From the NCBI RefSeq assembly GCF_910589235.1, contig NC_060978.1:352087-416086 (forward strand): a DNA stretch of 64,000 nt, written 5' to 3'. This document shows positions 11,761 to 22,265 of this stretch, in pieces. Below the pieces are notes generated by a model. That model saw nothing but the letters and a program-made list of their open reading frames with translations. It made no database searches and was not told the DNA's origin. Position 1 is the stretch's first letter. Each line of letters starts with the position of its first letter. The position numbers were made by a program, and so were the translations under genes. The DNA is from Vespa crabro. Lineage: Eukaryota; Arthropoda; Insecta; Hymenoptera; Vespidae.

Positions 11761-12119
11761 CACTCCGTCCAAAGTATTTTCTCTCTCTCTCTCTTTTTTC
11801 CATCGCCGTTTCGTTGTTTACTCCCTCGATCATTGTCTTCCTCATCGATCCAACGATTTCCGCTTTTTTTTCCTCCGCCCGTCAGCGACGATATCCGCTC
11901 AACGGAGGATGACATGGGCAACGCGATTGAATGTAGAAGTTAAATTGAAACGCGTTTGAGCCACCACGGCACGTCATGCCCAAGCTCATTCTTCCCTACG
12001 AGAAGAGAATTAAAAAAGAGAATGCAACGTTGATATCGTTGTGATTTTCATTCGGCAGACGCGAATTTACGAGACGAGAAGAACCGGCTTTCGCAAAAGC
12101 TACGGATTTTGTTCGTAAG

Positions 12120-12200
12120 GTTTTCTATTTTTCTCCTTTCTGCTTTCTCCCCCTCCCCTTCCCCTTCCCCTCTTCTCTTTCTCTCTCTCTCTCTCTCTCA
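12120..12200 (-). other. C-rich tract, G-quadruplex motif on the minus strand
   Basis: Five C bases and then three CCCC runs, separated by one or two T bases, lie at 12149-12170. The minus strand therefore reads four runs of at least four G with loops of 1-2 bases, among the strongest quadruplex motifs in the window. A TC array follows at about 12180-12199. Confidence 0.7.
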
Positions 12201-12274
12201 CAACCACTCAATTTAGTTCACATTATAGTCACATATGTGTCGTGGTTTTTTATTTACTTCATTAAATGCATGTG

Positions 12275-12295
12275 TATATATATACATATATATGA

Positions 12296-12347
<52 letters not shown>

Positions 12348-12355
12348 GTATATAT
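12275..12355. repeat. (TA)n-rich array
   Basis: TA arrays with GTA and CATA interruptions, purest at 12299-12333. Confidence 0.95.
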
Positions 12356-12359
12356 CGTA

Positions 12360-13300
12360 CATCAAGGAGATAAAGTGTTAATGATGAATCGAAGTTATTT
12401 GAAGCAGTACGCAATCTAACACTCGTACATGATCATACTTGTTAATTATTTTCCAATCAATGCATAATTTCGATTCGGTCTATTAAAGAAGACGTTTAAC
12501 TTTCCGTATCAACTTCGCATTTATCAGTTTCCACGAAAGTGACTTCCGCGATTAACTGCAGCAAGTAGTCTTCGAACTTCGCGGTAACCGTGCGTACCGT
12601 GCATTTCCAAGAGTCAATTCGAACCGTAATAATAATCAATCATAGGAATGACTACAAAATTATACTGACGCTCGAACGTACGACGCGTTATTTTCGTGTT
12701 AGAATACCGACGTTGGCAATCACTATATGATGTTACGCGCTTACATACACTTAAGCCTCGTAGAAATTACTTGGAATGGATACTTTTAACATACCACAGG
12801 AAATAAAGTTAATTGCTTGAATGGTACCTTCAAGACATTGCCAGGTATCCATCTAATTCGATTTTGTAACGATATAACTGGAACATACTGGTTAATCTTC
12901 TTCGAAAGCATAAAAAAAAAAAAAGAAGAAGAAGAAGAAAAGAAAAGAAAAACGACGAGATTTTTTTAACGTGGATTAAAATGTAAAATTATTCTTTGAT
13001 TATGCTAAAAAAAAAAAAAAAAAAAAAAAAGAAAAGAAAAAAAGGTGAGAAAAAAGAAAAATAAAAAGAAAAGGAAAAAAAAAGAACTTCATTATATCGA
13101 TAGATACCCACGTCTACGGATCGATCGGCTATATTCTCTATTTAACAACATGTATCATGTAAAACGGTATAATTCCTATGATAAATCCTAAGTTCAAACG
13201 TAATAGTATTTCCTGTTTGATCTATAACAATGTCTCTCGAAGATTCGTTTGACGTGAAGAATATTTACGAATTATCAACGAACTATGTACTTATGTAAAT
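12360..13300. other. AT-rich unique non-coding DNA with A-rich tract
   Basis: Unique AT-rich sequence from 12360 to 12900, then A-rich low complexity from 12910 to 13085 including an A run at 13007-13030. I see no exon, RNA gene or element. Confidence 0.5.
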
Positions 13301-13760
13301 ATATCGAATTAATTAATTGACCGGTTTATCTTTTCGACCTCGATAAGAGAACGATATCGACTCCGATAGATTCGTTTTTGGGTGGGTATGGATTGCCAAG
13401 AGAGAGGAGGACTCTCGAACCGGTAAATAGCTTGTTCTCTCGTAGGTAAGTAGCCGAGTGGTCATCAATAAGCCGACCTACTATGCCTCTTACGCGGACG
13501 AGTATTATGGCGCGAAGCGGCGGGCGGTCCCTTCCGTTTGACGAGAGCCATTCATCCTCATCCACCTACGTTGGATACTAATACATAGACGCACATGGAT
13601 GGACACGTATTCCGCGCGACGCGGCGGTGAGCAGAGAGGACGAGGGCGTGCGCGCGCGCGCCAGAGCGAGCGCGTGTTCTTCCATTGTGCATCCATCTAT
13701 CACACGTCAGAAGTAACGCGGCTTAGGTGGGTCGATCGGGGCTGAAGGTAGAAGCCTTCG
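13301..13760. other. CpG-rich block with (CG)n core
   Basis: CpG density rises sharply at 13490-13680, with an alternating GCGCGC core at about 13649-13661. Two minus-strand frames cross it: 13326-13565 opens with GTG directly after a stop, and 13505-13696 opens with ATG. Neither encodes a recognisable domain. A promoter or first exon is possible but not shown. Confidence 0.35.
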
Positions 13761-13819
13761 TCTCTACCTCCGCATCCTACTTCTCTTCGACCCTTCTCCT
13801 CCTCTTCCTCGAACCTCTG

Positions 13820-13821
13820 TG

Positions 13822-13874
<53 letters not shown>
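13820..13874. repeat. compound (TA)n-(TG)n-(TA)n microsatellite
   Basis: A TG array (about 13840-13862) is sandwiched between two TA arrays, giving a near mirror-symmetric dinucleotide block. Alternating purine-pyrimidine sequence of this kind can adopt Z-DNA or cruciform structure. Confidence 0.96.
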
Positions 13875-14580
13875 CTCCTCGAAGCCGCGTCACCGAGGAG
13901 TCGTCGATCAGAGCTGTCACAAAATATGCCATTTCCTTGCACACCCGCGAATACGCGAACGATAATGTATTGCGAATGGAGCTGTCTGCTATTTCGTGAG
14001 AGCCATTATCCCTTTAAATACGTGCCTACGTCTCCTCCTTCCTTCCTTTCTTTTCCCTTCTCTCTTTTCTCCCTTCTCTTTCATCTCTCTTCTCTTTTCT
14101 TTTCTTTTCTTTTCTTCTCGACACTATAAAAATTTATTACGTTGACCGGTTCGAAAAAATCTTTCCTTCTTTATCTCTCTCTCTCTCTCTTTTTCTCTCT
14201 CACGATCTCCTTTTTTTTCTTGACTATACTGAACTTTGATTCGTGCTATTTAAAGATATGAAAATCAGATCGATCGATATCTAAAAGAACGGTATATTCT
14301 GTGTATCGATCAAAAAAAAAAGAATATACTTTTTAGATGTGGAAGAAATGACGATGAAGTTGACAGTAGTTTCAGGTTGACTCGTATAATCTGAATGCGA
14401 TTCCTGTTCGGCGAGGTCCTCTGGCGGCAGGAAACACAGGACCCTTCGGCGATGACCTGCCAACGGTTCGCGCATTAGCTCGACAGATAGCGTTGCCTAA
14501 TCGGGCCTCATAAATTACCAAATTAATATCCCGCGTTGCCGACGCCAGGCTATCCGTCAGGTGTCAGGCACGGTGCAGAT
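13875..14580. other. unique DNA with pyrimidine-rich core
   Basis: Pyrimidine-rich sequence at 14025-14120 and 14160-14205. Unique, moderately GC-rich DNA at 14330-14580 runs into the CTG region. No recognised exon. Confidence 0.4.
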
Positions 14581-14595
14581 AGCGGCCACGTCCAC

Positions 14596-14700
14596 CCGCT
14601 CTGCTGTTGCTGCTGCTGTTGCTGCTGCTTCTGCTGCTTCTGCTGCTTCTGCTGGTGTTGGTGGTGCTGGTAGTAGTGGTGCTGGTACTGCTACTGTTAC

Positions 14701-14734
<34 letters not shown>

Positions 14735-14735
14735 A
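14596..14735. repeat. CTG/CAG trinucleotide region
   Basis: Imperfect CTG, TTG and GGT triplets lead into a pure (CTG)n array of about 11 units at about 14702-14735. In the minus-strand glutamine frame the CAG run is bracketed by TAG upstream and TAA downstream, so it cannot encode a polyglutamine protein. The Ala and Ser frames stay open but look like nothing else. Confidence 0.92.
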
Positions 14736-14859
14736 TACCGTCCTTTCTCTTCCTCTCCTCCACCCACCATCTCTTCCAGCTCCGCTACACAAACGTCGTC
14801 TTCATCCAGCTTCTCTACCTACGAACGAAATATTCTCACACGATCTAACTGACGGATTA

Positions 14860-15840
14860 TCGTCACCTTCAAACAATTTCAACCGTTGAAATGGACCGCG
14901 AAAACTTTATACTTTCACGAGAAGTATGTATTTCTGATCGATAAGTGTTATAGCGGGGTTATCTATTTTTATAAATTCATAGAAATTTTTTTTCTTTTTT
15001 TAAGATTATCAATAAAGTATCAGTCGAATTAATTTGAATAATATATAATCTTGATATTATTTTACACCGTTGATTTAATCTAAGTCAATTCCTTTTAATG
15101 ATATTTTTTAAATTACTATTTCAATTTGGATTATAATTAAACAAATGTCATATCGATCGTTCAGATTAACAACTACGCGTCAATACTTATTTGAACGTAA
15201 AAAAGAAAAGGATACACGATTCGAAGCAATCAACAACACTTACGGATTATACTTCTATATGGAATTTTTTATATTTTTTCGTTTTTTTTTTTGGGAGAGA
15301 TGCAAGGGAGGAAGGGGGAAGAGAAGATCGATTAACAAAGCGTAAGAAAGACAGAGCGATGCTATTACAGTTGTCCAGAAGGCGAGAGACAAAGGGGGAT
15401 GGATAGGCGGATGAACGAAAGAGAAATAAAGATGGTGGAGGAGGAAAAGGTGAAGAACTAGAAGAAGAAGACGAAGAAAGGGTGAGCCTTTCAAGAGAAG
15501 GGAAGAAGGGGACCACCCAGGGTGTCTCACTGTGTCCTACACAAACTAACGGTGGTCGAACGTGTTCGTAGGTACGCGTAGCTATGCGAGAGGATACCTC
15601 GTGTCTCTTTCGTCCCCCTCCTTTCCTCGCGCTCCCCTTTTAACTCGCCCACGCGCGACGCATAAACGCGCATCACTAAGGGGAAACGAAGTCGAAAGAG
15701 GTGTTGCGGCTACGCATTGGCGTAGGACGTACGATCGGTTGCTCCTGTGTTTAAGTAGAAGAAGAAGAAGATGAAGGAGAAGGGAAATAAAAAGAAGGGT
15801 AGAAAGGGGCAAGAACCGCTTACGAATTACGCGAGGAGGA
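14860..15840. other. AT-rich then mixed unique DNA
   Basis: AT-rich to about 15290, then purine-rich G/A sequence (15295-15515) and CpG-containing unique DNA (15520-15840). No exon recognised on either strand. Confidence 0.45.
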
Positions 15841-15862
15841 TGGGACGACTACGCAAAACCGG

Positions 15863-15902
15863 CTTCTTCTTCTTCTTCTTCTTCTTCTTCTTCTTCTTCT
15901 TC
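15863..15902. repeat. (TTC)n microsatellite
   Basis: About 12-13 TTC units without interruption. Confidence 0.96.
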
Positions 15903-15996
15903 GTATTCCTCTTCGGGTTTGCTACTATGCGACACGGCTGCCAATTAGCGGTCTGACATCGAGCTGACTGACCACCATGTGCACTGTCAACTGATC

Positions 15997-15997
<1 letters not shown>

Positions 15998-16030
<33 letters not shown>
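15998..16030. repeat. (TC)n microsatellite
   Basis: Pure TC of about 32 bases. Confidence 0.95.
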
Positions 16031-16036
<6 letters not shown>

Positions 16037-17200
16037 GTCCAACTGTCCTTCTCCCTTTTGCTTCTTTTCACAATCAGATGCTCGGGGTCAGAAAGCATCT
16101 CTGGATGTTTTCGGAAACTCTTGATCGACGATAGTTAGAACGTGAAACGTGAATCGGCTTCGAGATCGACTTAAGACCGAATTTTCAACGAAGGAACGTG
16201 ACTGGACAATGGATGGTTTTGTAGGCTTGCGCAAGTGTCACTCTTGGTAAAAATACACGTAAGACGTACAAGTAAATCATAAGAGAGTTTTCTTCTATTT
16301 TTTTTTTTTTTTTTCAGTAAAAATTATGATTAAGATTAATTTTTATGTATTTTATTTTTACTTTATTGTTATTATTATTTTTTTTTTCTTCTTTTTATTC
16401 TTTTCTTTTTTTTTAATTTTTATCCATTTTTTCTCTCCTCTAAACGAATAACTTGATAATACGTTTGCGAGAGAACGTCGATGGTAACGTTTTCGAATAG
16501 GTATCTACATTGTAAACTCATACGTCGTCTCAGTATCGACTCCAATAAACGTTTCGCAGACGGTCATTCGATAAAGCATATTGTCCCGGGCGAACTCGAA
16601 GAACTCCTTTGATGCACCGCCAAACACGTTCGTCCTGTCGATCGCGCGATTTGTCATGGAAGTGTTCGTCGGCCGATCTTCGACCTCTTCGCGAGCACTT
16701 CCGCCAAGCGAGCACTCCTTTCTAGTCGCGGGATCGCCGTGATCGCAAATTCGCGACGCTCGAGCGCGCGCGCTTGAATCTTCGAAACGAAGGATTCACG
16801 GTCGATTCGAGTGTTGAACGAGTTTCGTCTCTCTCTTTCTCTTTCTCTCTCTCTCTCTCTCTTTCTCTCGTTTTCTCTCTTTTTTTTTGCCATGATGTTA
16901 AAGGAACGATAACGAAGAGATAAGATATTTATTTTTAACAGCTGTGCGATGCGCTAGCCCGATTCACGGTATCGTTGTCGCGCATAATTAATTAATCGTT
17001 TATCCGAAGGATTTATGGCGTACTCGGTCACGTCGAAGATACGATATCTCGAAAGTTTTCAGAAGCCCTACACGCTCTCTTTCGCTGCACTTACACGCTC
17101 GTCGGGGCTGAAAACTACCGATCGATGTCGTTTCCGGAAAGGAGGATGAGGAGGAGAAGGAGAAGTTGATAAAAAGAGAAAGAGAAAAAGAAAAAAGATG
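16031..17200. other. unique DNA with T-rich and TC-rich runs
   Basis: T-rich low complexity at about 16300-16435, CpG-rich unique sequence at 16540-16820 and TC-rich runs at 16829-16888. No recognised exon. Confidence 0.45.
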
Positions 17201-17233
17201 AAGGAGAGAAAAAGAAGGGATAGAAAAAAGAAA

Positions 17234-17269
<36 letters not shown>

Positions 17270-17335
17270 GGAAAAAAGAAAAAAGAAAAATGAGAAAGAA
17301 AGAAAAAAAGAAAGAAAGAAAGAAAGGAAACATAC
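17200..17335. repeat. A-rich tract with (CAA)n core
   Basis: A (CAA)n array of about 11 units at about 17237-17269 lies inside GAAA-rich low complexity. Minus-strand frames across it read Cys, Val or Phe runs and are not accepted as genes. Confidence 0.93.
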
Positions 17336-17519
17336 GAAGAGGGATAGAGAACGAATACGATATATCGCGTTGATCGGTAGCAAACGCGCACGACAATAAT
17401 TATTACGTATGTCGCTTCGCATTATACGCTTGGCTTTTAGAGGGTCAATAAAAAAGCTGAACTGAATCTCCCCTCTTTCTCCTCCTCTCTCCCCTCTCTC
17501 TCTCCGTCTTTCCATCGAG

Positions 17520-17560
17520 TTAACCCGTTTTCTTCTTCCTTTTTTCCTTTTCTTTTTCCT

Positions 17561-17625
<65 letters not shown>
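17520..17625. repeat. pyrimidine tract with long (TC)n
   Basis: TTTCC-rich sequence followed by an uninterrupted TC array at about 17570-17625. Confidence 0.96.
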
Positions 17626-17632
<7 letters not shown>

Positions 17633-17757
17633 ATGCAGTTACACACACTTTTAGTAGGAGAAGGAGGAGGAGAGTCGCGTCACGTTGCATTACGGAATGA
17701 TATTTGCTAATTGAGCACGAAGATAAAACGACAACGGCTTCGAGTAGAAAGGGAGCA

Positions 17758-17832
17758 AGGGTGTGTGTGTGTGTGTATGTGTGTATATGCGTGTATGCGA
17801 AAGCGAAAGAGAGAGAGAGAGAGAGAGAGAGT
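17758..17832. repeat. compound (GT)n-(GA)n microsatellite
   Basis: GT array with TATG variants (about 17760-17795) followed by a GA array (about 17811-17832). Confidence 0.93.
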
Positions 17833-18204
17833 GAGAGATGGAGATGTAGAGAGGGAATATTGGGAGGAAGGATGAAAGAGGTAGGGTAGGAGGGTGGTGG
17901 GGCGAGAAGAGAGAAGGAGGAGGAGGAGGAGGAGGATGGTGGTAGAGTCGACTAATAACTGTTCCTCTGGCTCGCACGCTCTCGTCGTAGCACCGGTACT
18001 CCCGAGGGAATGGATAATCATACGTTGAACCTCCGTGTCGCGGTATCCTCGTTCGTTCTATGCGATACTTCGACTTTATTTCCCCTCTTTCTCTGGCCCT
18101 TTACGCGCCTAGTTCCGTCGCTCTTATCTCCGCGGTTTATCGGTCCGTTTTCTCGCAAAAGCGCTCACTCGTAACTAACGTCGAGATGAGGGTGAAGGAA
18201 GAAA

Positions 18205-18208
18205 TAGA

Positions 18209-18246
<38 letters not shown>

Positions 18247-18345
18247 AGAGGAGGAAAAAATGTCATAAATGTATACGTGTGTGAACGTGCGTATTTGTCT
18301 CTCTCTCTCCCTCTCTCTCCTCTTTCTTTTCCTATGTTCGAGAGA
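18205..18345. repeat. (GA)n and (TC)n microsatellites
   Basis: A GA array at about 18215-18243 is followed by a TC tract at 18297-18330. The two are opposite-strand complements about 50 bases apart and could pair as imperfect arms. Confidence 0.85.
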
Positions 18346-18895
18346 AAGAGAACAGGGTTGTCCTATCGCAGTTCGAAAAGCATTTCGCTACGTGCAAAAG
18401 ATTTACGCTCGACCAACGACGTTAAAACGGTTCTCGTCGCTCGACGAAGAGCCGGAGGAAGAGAGAATGGAGGTGTGGATGTTGGGTGGTGCGGAGGTGG
18501 GGAACGGGGAGGTGACGGAGAAGGGCAAGTGGGGGCGGGGGCGGGGGCGAGGGCGAGGGCGAGAGACGGCGAGGGGAAGGAGCTTGGTAGAGAAAGAACG
18601 TCGGAGAGCGATCGCGTTACGACCTAAGATTTCTTCTCGTCCGTTTAACGTCCGTAAGGGAACGTACGACTCGTATATTTACTTGGGCGAGCCTTCGAAT
18701 CGCTTCCAACTTTCGATATATATTTTCTGTTCTACGGATGCTCGATGGCAAAGTCCTCGGTACGCGGGGGCGTTACCAAGGGCCAATATCATTTTTCGCA
18801 TCGTGAAACTAAAAAAAATCTTAAACATATCTAGTATGTTAAATGATTTTCCTTACGTAATCCATTTCAAATATCCATTTAAAATATTCGTTTAG
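18269..18895 (+). other. unrecognised 208-codon open frame
   Basis: An ATG-started frame of 208 codons. Residues 11-22 are a Leu/Ser run encoded by a TC microsatellite and mimic a signal peptide. Residues 54-70 are acidic. Residues 89-98 are a Gly-Arg repeat encoded by the GGGGGC/GGGCGA tract. Residues 107-208 are mixed and non-repetitive, ending in a Lys/Phe-rich tail. I recognise no domain. An overlapping frame of 116 codons also spans 18277-18627, showing that local GC-richness suppresses stops. No promoter, splice site or polyadenylation evidence ties it to a transcript. It could be a chance frame or a lineage-specific gene. Confidence 0.12.
18525..18562 (+). other. G-quadruplex motif with one-base loops
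   Basis: Three GGGGG runs separated by single C bases (18531-18547) are followed by two GGG runs with CGA loops (to 18559). This is a five-run quadruplex motif on the plus strand inside the Gly-Arg codons of the open frame at 18269-18895. Confidence 0.8.
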
Positions 18896-18899
18896 CGTA

Positions 18900-18985
18900 A
18901 AAATATTTTGACGAACGTACAAACGAACGAAACGAATCGAATGAAATGAGCGAACGAAATCGAATGAAATCGAATGATATTTCGA
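18900..18985. repeat. short GAAATCGAAT-type minisatellite
   Basis: Variants of GAAACGAATCGAATGAAAT recur about five times. Copies are imperfect. Confidence 0.6.
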
Positions 18986-19233
18986 TTTATTATAGTTGAA
19001 AGACCATCGGGAATATCGAACGTGTGGTACTAAAACATCGAGAGCGTATAACGTGTTAACGAATTCGAGAACGGATTTCTCCATACGTTATTTGAAATGT
19101 TAATCGCGTTGCAACTATCGGATTATAATGTGTAAATACCGCGATGAGCGTTGAAATACGCTTCGGACGATGGAAGAGCTTGGGATTATACACCATAGAG
19201 GGGTAATAATGCGCGAGTGCAGCGTCTTAAAAC

Positions 19234-19308
19234 AGTGTAGGTAGGTAGGTAGGTAGGTTGGTAGGTAGGTAGGTAGGTAGGTAGGTAGGTAGGTAGGTAG
19301 GTAGGTAT
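19234..19308. repeat. (GTAG)n tetranucleotide microsatellite
   Basis: About 18 GTAG units with one GTTG interruption near 19258. It is not the TTAGG telomeric repeat. Confidence 0.97.
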
Positions 19309-19309
19309 A

Positions 19310-20362
19310 TCAGTGTTATCAGTGCACGGCTATTGGGATTAGGAATTAAAGCGGAGCGAGGCGGAAATAAATCGGGACGAACGTGAGCGCGTCTACCGTG
19401 AATTATAGACTCTGCGGAATGTTTTTTTACGTTTAACTTCTCTCTCTTTCTCTCTCTCTCTCTCGTTTTCTCTCTTTATCTCTATCTCTCTAACGCACTA
19501 GCGCGCGAGAGTAGAGTGGGAAGGAGAGAGTAAAGGGTGGAAAATAAAAAGAGAAAATAAAAGATTATATTAATTGCAATCGTTCTACTAAAGTGCGAGT
19601 CAAAATAATCACGAGCGTCTGGTTTGATCTTTTTCTATTGTTCTTCTTTCTATTGTTCAATTGAGACTCTTAAAAAAATGATAGATAGATAGATATCGTT
19701 TAATTTTGACCAAGACCTTTTGAATAACTACATACGTATTTCTATATTACAAGTAAACTGTGTCTTATTAAACGACGCAATCGAATCGATCTTTAACGAA
19801 CTACCAATGTGTAAATATTTTTAATCGATAATCGACGATTATCATTTGATAATTATCGCATAGGTAAGTATTATTACTTACCTTACTTACCTTACTTATC
19901 TACTATGTGCAATTTCAATTTCTTCGGAATGACGAATTCAATTTCGTAAAAATAAAATTCCCCGATTGGAAAATATATTGACGATTAATGAAATCTCAAA
20001 CGTTGAACGTTCAAACGATCATCGATGAATCGGAAAGAAGAAAAAAGAGAAATAAAAAAAAAGGGAGGGGGCAAAAAAAAAACAAGAAAAAAAAATAACG
20101 AGTTATTTCTTTTCTTTCCGAGTGCCCTCTCACGACTGCTTTACCTCCCGCCTCCTTCTTCTTCTTACTTTCTCTCTCTTTCTCGTTTGTTAGTTCGCCG
20201 AGTCGAGTCGAGTCGAAGACGAGAGAAACAGGCTCGTAACCGTAGCTTCCGAAACTTAATGCCATTTTGCTTAACTACATGCCGTCGCAGTAAAGCTGAC
20301 AGGCGCCGGTCGTAGCTACGTTCCTGGGGCGGCAATAAAAATGAGGGAGGAGAGAGAAAGAG

Positions 20363-20396
<34 letters not shown>

Positions 20397-20460
20397 AAAG
20401 AGTGAGAGAGTGAGAGAGAGAGAGAGAGAGATATGGAAAAGGAAGCTGGGTAGGAAGAGG
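19310..20460. other. AT-rich non-coding DNA
   Basis: TC-rich run at 19438-19495. A 9-base perfect hairpin (AGGTAAGTA at 19862-19870 and its complement at 19875-19883) is followed by TTACC repeats. A-rich tract at 20035-20100, then a GA and GATA tract at about 20350-20432. GGCAATAAAA at 20331-20340 is the reverse complement of the TTTATTGCC motif seen elsewhere. No exon recognised. Confidence 0.45.
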
Positions 20461-20689
20461 GTAAAAGGAAGAGAAACTCGCACGACTGCTCGATCTCGAA
20501 CCTGACGGTTGATGGAGACGTCTTCGTTCGAGACAGACGACTTGGACGCTAGCGACGTTTGATCGACAGTCTCTTTCCTCTTTTCTCGTCTCGTCGAATC
20601 TCCCTCGACCGTTCCCTCTTTCCTTTTTTCTCCCCCCCCCTCTCTCTCTCTCTCTCTCTCTTGCTCACTTTTCACGAGTCATCCTCACG

Positions 20690-20880
20690 CCGTTCGAGGT
20701 CCACTTCGCGCCGTCGTTTTCGTCTTCGTCTTCGTCGTCGTCTTCGTCGTTCGTGTTTTTGCTCTGGCATAAGCCTATAAATAGAGGAGGCCATGCGGCG
20801 GCCCTCCACGAACGCTTTCTCGCGCGTCACACGGCCATCATGTTACTCAAGGTCGCGTCACTGACAGAACCGGAGTAGCT
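20690..20880 (+). promoter_or_regulatory. possible TATA promoter or MEF2 site in a CpG-rich island
   Basis: CTATAAATAG at 20775-20784 fits both a strong TATA box (TATAAATA) and the palindromic MEF2 consensus. CpG-rich sequence lies on both sides, and TCAAGGTCG at 20847-20855 matches the FTZ-F1/ERR monomer site. A transcription start about 30 bases downstream would fall near 20806, but the initiator match there is weak and no coding exon follows within the window that I can recognise. Promoter and muscle-enhancer readings are both inference. Confidence 0.25.
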
Positions 20881-20919
20881 CCTTTGTCTTCTTTTCTTCG
20901 TTCCATTGATATTCCCTGT

Positions 20920-21000
20920 GAGGATTTCTCTCTTTCTCTCTCTCTCTCTCTCCCTCTCTCTCTCTCTGTTTGTTTCTCTCTCTTTCCTCCCCCCCCCTAT
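20920..21000. repeat. (TC)n polypyrimidine tract
   Basis: TC with a few CCC interruptions and a C run at the end. Confidence 0.92.
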
Positions 21001-21423
21001 CTCTCCTCACCTTTCGTTCGAACTTGAATATCTCGGAAGGCTTTTAATCGTATTATTTGTCTTCTCCTACGTCATTTATACGCTTATTATCAAACGAGAT
21101 TAATTGATTAAAAATAGATATATAACTGGGATAATACGTAGGAACGTTCTCATCCGAAAGATCGAAACCCCCACCCTCCTTCCTCTTCCCTGTAAATGTT
21201 CCTCACTTTCAAGGTCGTATCTACTGTGGGTGACGGAAATCCGAGTCGCTCCTTTGTTTTCAAAATACCCACCCATCGCTGATCGCTGTCGTATCTCGGA
21301 CAAGTACACGATCCCTATTAATCACTTCGAACGGATTTGTTCCAATTGAAAGAGTTTGAATATCGTAGGAATAGAAATTTCAATTACCGATTTTATGTTT
21401 TCGATGGAGCGCTGATTTTTGCC

Positions 21424-21454
<31 letters not shown>

Positions 21455-21987
21455 CGAAAACGTCAGTTGCGAGACTATGGTGAATTAAAATTTCGTAGGT
21501 AATTTTCAATGTATAAAATCTCAAGAACGTCCGTTTGACAACGATAAAAGAAAATCGTTTCTCGTAGATTTATTTTCGATGATCGAAGACATTTACAGAT
21601 GAAAGAGAGACTGGTTATGTCATTAATTCGAAATACTTATTCGTCTTCTTGGACGATCCTAGATTAATAGGAATTATACGAAATGGAAAGGGACAATTAA
21701 TGCGATCGAATTTAATGTCATTTAGCCAATGTGAGTTTGGACCGGTTAAATTATTAATAAAATAAAACGTCTGCGGCTGTAATCACGGATTAAACTTGGC
21801 TATCATCGTTTATTATTTTTAACAATAATTTCCTATTTAAAGAGATAATTATCGTCATGAAGTCATGTCAGATCTCTCGATCCTTATTCCTAAATTCTTG
21901 AAGAAAATCCGATTATAAAACGACCAGACACTGTCATCGGTAATCATTCACGAAGTTGTCCTTCTAAATCTTTGTACTTCATGTGTG

Positions 21988-21989
<2 letters not shown>
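21001..21989. other. AT-rich unique non-coding DNA
   Basis: Poly-T of about 25 bases at 21428-21452. An island at 21720-21920 carries TAATC (21780-21784) and GGATTAA (21787-21793), two opposed Otd/Bicoid-type cores only 2 bases apart. No exon recognised. Confidence 0.4.
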
Positions 21990-22038
<49 letters not shown>

Positions 22039-22160
22039 TATATATATATTTAATATATATTATTATTAAATATATATATATATTTATATTCATATATAAA
22101 AAATGCTATGTATATATTATATATAAATATAAATAAATATATATATAATATATAATATAT
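21990..22160. repeat. long TA-rich low-complexity block
   Basis: A pure TA array to about 22036 passes into irregular TAATAT/TAAATA sequence for about 170 bases in all. A shorter TATA/TACA block follows at 22200-22265. Confidence 0.95.
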
Positions 22161-22265
22161 TAATTACGGGTTTTCCTTACTCTTTGAATTTATATACTAG
22201 TGTATATATATATATATATGTATATACATATATACATATTTATATCTATAGTATATACGCATACA

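Noticed and set aside
13326..13565. 79-codon minus-strand frame that looks like an internal exon after TAG
   Set aside because: The putative acceptor lacks a pyrimidine tract, the frame opens with GTG and no domain is recognisable.
14564..14770. Polyglutamine-type CAG repeat gene
   Set aside because: The glutamine frame is interrupted by TAG before and TAA after the array; the open frames are Ala and Ser runs with no known domain.
19234..19308. Telomeric or CRISPR-like array
   Set aside because: The unit is GTAG, not TTAGG, and there are no spacers; it is a tetranucleotide microsatellite.
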